Assembly: GCA_022414725.1 (NCBI GenBank)
Contig: CM039464.1
Location: forward strand, 1,116,001 to 1,180,000
DNA: 64,000 bases
Origin: Microglena sp. YARC
Taxonomy: Eukaryota > Chlorophyta > Chlorophyceae > Chlamydomonadales > Chlamydomonadaceae
Direction of reading: 5' to 3'
The notes beneath the pieces were generated by a model. The model was not told the DNA's origin, searched no databases, and saw only the letters and a list, made by a program, of their open reading frames with translations. The position numbers were made by a program, and so were the translations under genes. Positions 52,677-64,000 of this stretch are shown here, one piece after another; the stretch's first letter is position 1, and each line of letters opens with the position of its first letter.

Positions 52677-53981
52677 TAACAGCCCCATCCACCACCCATC
52701 CATGCATGCTACAACACATCTTCATCCACACCCTCACAGCCCCACCCCCTATCCATCCATGCATGCTACAACGCATCTTCATCCACATTCTCACAGCCCC
52801 ACTCCTTACACATCCATCCATGGTACAAGACATGCTCACTCACACCCTCACAGCCCCACCCCTTACCCATCCATGCATGCTACAACGCATCTTCATCCAC
52901 ACCTTCACAGCCCCACCCCCTACCCATCCATGCATGCTACAACGCATCTTCACCCACACCCGCACAGACCCACCCCCTACACATCCATTCATGCTAAAAG
53001 ACTTTCTCACCCACAGCGCCCCCCCCCATACCCATGCATGCATGCATGCTACAACGCATCTTCACCCTCACCCACATACCCTAACAATCAATACATGCTA
53101 CAAAGCATACTCACCCACACCCTCACCCTCACACACCCTCACCACCCATGCATGCTACAAGGCACCAGCACAGCCCCTCCCCCTACTTATCCATGTTACA
53201 AGGCACCAGCACTGCCCCGCCCCCTACCCATCCATTCATGCTACAAGGCACCATCACAGTCCCTCCCCCTACTCATATATCCATGCTACAAGGCACCAAC
53301 AGAGCCCCTCCCCCTAGCCATCCATTCATGCTACAAGGCACCATCACAGTCCCTCCCCATACCTATATATCCATGCTACAAGGCACCAATAGAGCCCCTT
53401 CCCTTACTTATCCATCCATGCAACACGGCACTATCAAAGCCCCTCCCCCTACCCATACATCCATGCTACAAGGCACCCTCACACAAACTGTCACAAACAC
53501 TACGCATCCATGCATGCTACAAGGCACCACCAGAGCCCCTCAACCCACCCATCCATCCATGCTAAAAGGTACCCTCACACACTGACTCTTCCCATGCATC
53601 CATGCTACGTCATGGGTCAGCTCAAACAAGAAGTGGCAACAAACCTTCGCTCATCAAGGCACCCTGCCCACAATTATGTCCAACCTGTCGCCAAAGCAGT
53701 TTACTGTAGTCTTCAATGTTCCTGCGACCTTACAATTTGAATGGAGCCCTGCCTGTAATGCTGCGGACTCCGGTGGACGTGCTCCACCCATCCTTCCGAA
53801 TCATCGTTTCAGGCAGAGAGCTGGAGGCGCGCCATCCCGAACGAGGCTGGGAACGAGGCTTGTAGATCACTGATAGGCTGCTGCAGCCATTTTGAAAAGA
53901 GACTGCGCGCTGCTACTTTTCAAGTTTCGGCCTGGTCACTCATTACCCTCCCCTCAAAAAGGGTCCCCCCTACTCCAGGTA
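52677..53981 (-). repeat. right arm of a large inverted repeat
   Basis: Read in reverse it repeats the left arm: the minisatellite (TGCATGCTACAACGCATCTTCATCC on the plus strand) inside, then CATGGGTCAGCTCAAACAAGAAGTGG, CGAACGAGGCTGGGAACGAGG and CTACTTTTCAAGTTTCG, and the outer end CCTCAAAAAGGGTCCCCCCT. The unique flank shows many substitutions against the left arm, so the structure is old. Confidence 0.85.
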
Positions 53982-55500
53982 GGTCCCAACCGCCCCCAAC
54001 GAACTTCAACGCTCTTTCTCCGGCTCTATCTGGCGAAGCTGTTTCGCCGGTCGGGTAGTTAGGAGCCACCCGCCCATGGGTGCACACACCCATACAAACT
54101 CTCAACCACTCACTCACACACATTCACACTTTACATTTGAATCTCTCCTAGTCCTTTGGCAGAGTACTACTTGCAAGGATAGTCCATCAAACCAGGTATT
54201 TGGCTCTTTGCAGATCTGATATATCCGGCCTATGACGAGCTCTAACTGGCGTCATCCTGCCCCATTTTGCACACATGCCAAGATAGGTTTTTATTAGTTG
54301 TGAAAGGAATGTTACCCCAAGAGATGGGTCTCCCGACCGGATACCAACCGCAATTTACTATGCTTATATGGTGGCCAAACATGATTTCCTTAGTGCTACA
54401 TGTCATAGGTTGTACTTTTCTATTTTGGTGTTTGAAGGGTAAAGTACGAACAGTTGAAAAACAAAGAATGCGGTTTATTCGGGATGTGACCCTGGGAACC
54501 CTTTAAATTTATATACAATGGCTTAAACCGACCTGTAGCCAACAGGAAAGGGTCGGAAATTAGGTATTAATTAATGTATAATTGGTTGGGTGAGCTGAGC
54601 CCCTTGGGTTATATCCTAATAATATGTAACGGGTTTCATTAGTTACAGATTCACATATAAGGTTTCCATTTAACTAGGTTTCCATTTAACTAGATGTAAA
54701 ACTATTAAAGACTTGGAAGGAAGTAAAAAAAAAAAAACGTCTAATTCGAGGATTCGAGGATTCGAGCAGTCAAGGATCTCCATATCCTAATAATATATAA
54801 CGTTACACCCAGAGCAGGTTTTAGGAAGATCTTCGGATTTTAGATTTACCCAGGATTTACCACACATTTTGAGATGGGCCCAGGAGTTGGTATATGGTCG
54901 GGAGACTCATCTCCTGGGGTAACATTCTATGACTAGCTCACTAGCAGGTATGTATGTGTATGTAATCTTGCAGTACAATTAATACAGAAAGTAGTGTCCA
55001 GGGGTCTGTTTCATGGTTTTTCGACAAACTCTAGGCTGCTCACCATCCTCCTATGCCAAGCCCCCCGTGCCATATGGGGGGTGGGGGTGGGGGTGGGGGT
55101 CTGCTTAACAAACGCAGCCTGTTTCAAAACCTGCTTCTTGGCAAGCAACCAACGCCCCCTCCCGCCAACCCCCACCCCCAGCCCCAGCCCCAGCACTGCG
55201 TCTATTCTCTGAGATGCAACGAACCCTCCTGAACCAACCGACCCAATGGATCTGCATCTTTGACGCAACAGACCCTTTCTTCGTTGCGTCTGTGATGCTT
55301 TACTCAGCGTTCTAAGCGACCTTGCTGATCAGCATTTAGATCGTAAAAGATACTTACAAGCTCTGATCAAATTCGATCCTACAAAATATATGACCGAATA
55401 AGTGTTTGGGAATGTGAACTTAACAAATTCAAGTCTTAAACTACCTGAATAGCAGTCAAAATCAGGTCCTCCTCAGAAGTTTACGAGCAAAAGACTGTGT
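53982..55500. other. non-coding, with a possible MITE relic
   Basis: The stretch 55195-55310 (GAGATGCAACGAACCCTCCTG, GCATCTTTGACGCAACAGACC) resembles family E at 42704-42915. A 79-codon frame at 54267-54506 matches nothing known to me. ATATCCTAATAATATGTAACG recurs at 54610 and 54783. Confidence 0.4.
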
Positions 55501-55504
55501 GTGT

Positions 55505-55506
<2 letters not shown>

Positions 55507-55552
<46 letters not shown>
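55507..55552. repeat. poly(G) tract, about 46 bp
   Basis: One of the longest homopolymers in the window, and all of these are G or C. Such tracts are often of uncertain length in assemblies. Confidence 0.9.
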
Positions 55553-55553
<1 letters not shown>

Positions 55554-55649
55554 GGGCTGAAGGAGCTGGGAACAAGTGGTGCGCCGAATGAGAGCTGGGG
55601 GGGGAAATACTTCACATAATTCGAGGAGTCTGAAAAAACAACGCGCTGT

Positions 55650-55990
55650 TGGTTTCGACGGGGCCGTATTGGTTTCGCGGTTTCGGTAACAAGATTTGCA
55701 TCCTCGATTTGACCGCATTTACACAAATCCCAACCACTTTTCGACCATTTCCGGGCGGAATACCAACGTTTATTACAGCCATCCCAACCTACCAACCTCT
55801 TTCGGCAACCGTTTTCCGTCCATTTCTACGGGGCCGTTTGGTTTCGCGGTTTCGGTAGCATGATTTTAATCCACGATTGAACCGCATTTACGGACATCCC
55901 AACCACTTTCTACCATTTTCTGGCGGAATACCAACCGTTCTTACAGGTATTCTAACCACCAACCTCTTTCGGCAACCGTTTTTTCGTCCA
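55650..55990. repeat. direct repeat of about 165 bp, two copies
   Basis: GGGGCCGTATTGGTTTCGCGGTTTCGGTA, CGCATTTACACAAATCCCAACC and CTCTTTCGGCAACCGTTTTC recur once with small changes (start points about 55659 and 55829). Confidence 0.85.
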
Positions 55991-56694
55991 GAGTTATCGT
56001 TGCATTATAGGTCTGACGTCAACTGCCGACCAACTTGTCCCGTCTGTCCGACCTATTAGAACACAAATTTCGTTTTCAGGCGCAGGAGGGGTCAATTAGC
56101 CATAAAGTTTCGGGGTGGGTCGGTCTGAGACTCTGAGTTGGTTGGAGGAGCGAATCAGAAAAGGAACGTTAGGTCGGAAAAGGTCGGAAAAGGACGTGAA
56201 AGGTCGGAAAAGGTCGGGAAAGGAACGCCAGGTAGGCGTGATCGCTAGGTTGCCTGGAGTACTGCCATGCGAGCTTATCAAATTGAAAGTCCTTCGACGA
56301 CCCTCCTAGGAACGGGAACCATTTCAGCTCATCATCACCACCTTCCCTTACAACTGGGCGAATCCACCTTGCGTAGCAGCACCTTGCTTCGATTCACCTC
56401 TCTCCTGCAACCTTCGCCCGACCTCTGCTATAGTGCTATCAGAGACCGCCAGCTCCGTTTCTCTGAGCACAGACCGTCTGACGTAACGTTCGGGCATCTG
56501 CCGATAGGCTGGGACCAGGCTGGGACCGGAAGCCGTTTCGCGTGCCACTTCCGTGCGACCTCCTTGCCCCGCCCCGAGTGGCGAAACTGTTTTATTGCGC
56601 TACGAGAATCGTGGATTTTTTCTACGCTGCGGCATCAAGTTCTTGTTCAAAAGTTCGCGCTGTTTCAGAGAAGCGCTTCGATCGGAACTTGACC
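55991..56694 (+). promoter_or_regulatory. upstream region of the NLR-like gene
   Basis: A short repeat GGTCGGAAAAGG occurs four to five times at 56175-56225. No TATA box or other promoter motif is certain. An open frame at 56267-56692 is not in phase with the gene start and has no known domain. Confidence 0.3.

Positions 56695-64000
<7,306 letters not shown>

Noticed and set aside
54267..54506. A 79-codon frame with a hydrophobic segment (MISLVLHVIGCTFLFWCL)
   Set aside because: Isolated in non-coding sequence, no known family, and short enough to occur by chance.

Overview
The window looks like nuclear DNA of a single-celled eukaryote, most likely a green alga. The two spliced genes have GT-AG introns that keep one reading frame. 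There are plant-type telomere heptamers (TTTAGGG) inside the sequence, and a non-LTR retrotransposon that combines a cysteine protease, an APE endonuclease, RT, RNase H and a restriction-like endonuclease. To my knowledge that combination was described for the Dualen/RandI family of Chlamydomonas. The lineage is an inference; a prasinophyte such as Cymbomonas is only a guess. I see no prokaryotic gene, rRNA gene, CRISPR array or free-standing tRNA gene.

Layout. (1) 2127-28030, plus strand: one long spliced gene, 5' end not identified. It encodes a long coiled-coil protein ending in ankyrin repeats, with the stop at 28030. The accepted exons join into one frame of about 1,218 codons. The coiled-coil part includes an array of seven 63-66 bp mini-exons and two large repeat-rich exons. 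The ankyrin part has four exons of 96-102 bp, each one repeat in phase 0, and a short last exon. Its introns are full of satellites, SINEs, hAT-type MITEs and broken exon copies. (2) 29632-40510, minus strand: a frameshifted Dualen-like LINE and fragments of relatives. (3) 40511-44900: repeats and small MITEs. (4) 44917-46808, minus strand: an F-box/ankyrin gene with a one-base frameshift, and a stray ankyrin fragment. (5) 46809-56690: mostly non-coding, with a 4.2 kb inverted repeat at 49795-53981. (6) 56695 to beyond 64000, plus strand: a spliced NLR-like gene. It has an MGC N-terminus, a Gly/Ala-rich hydrophobic helix, a helical bundle that may be MLKL/HeLo-like, an EF-hand, and a NACHT-type NTPase with Walker A and B visible. 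The window ends inside it.

The mobile elements fit together. tRNA-headed SINEs share a 3' tail with the LINE fragments and carry 13-bp target duplications, so the LINE family probably mobilised them. At least four hAT-type MITE families have 8-bp target duplications, and one insertion is nested in another. Both spliced genes have an intron whose 3' acceptor has been multiplied in tandem: 9 copies in the first and 13 in the second, counting the real exon start. I consider this, the mini-exon array and the NLR-like gene the most notable content.
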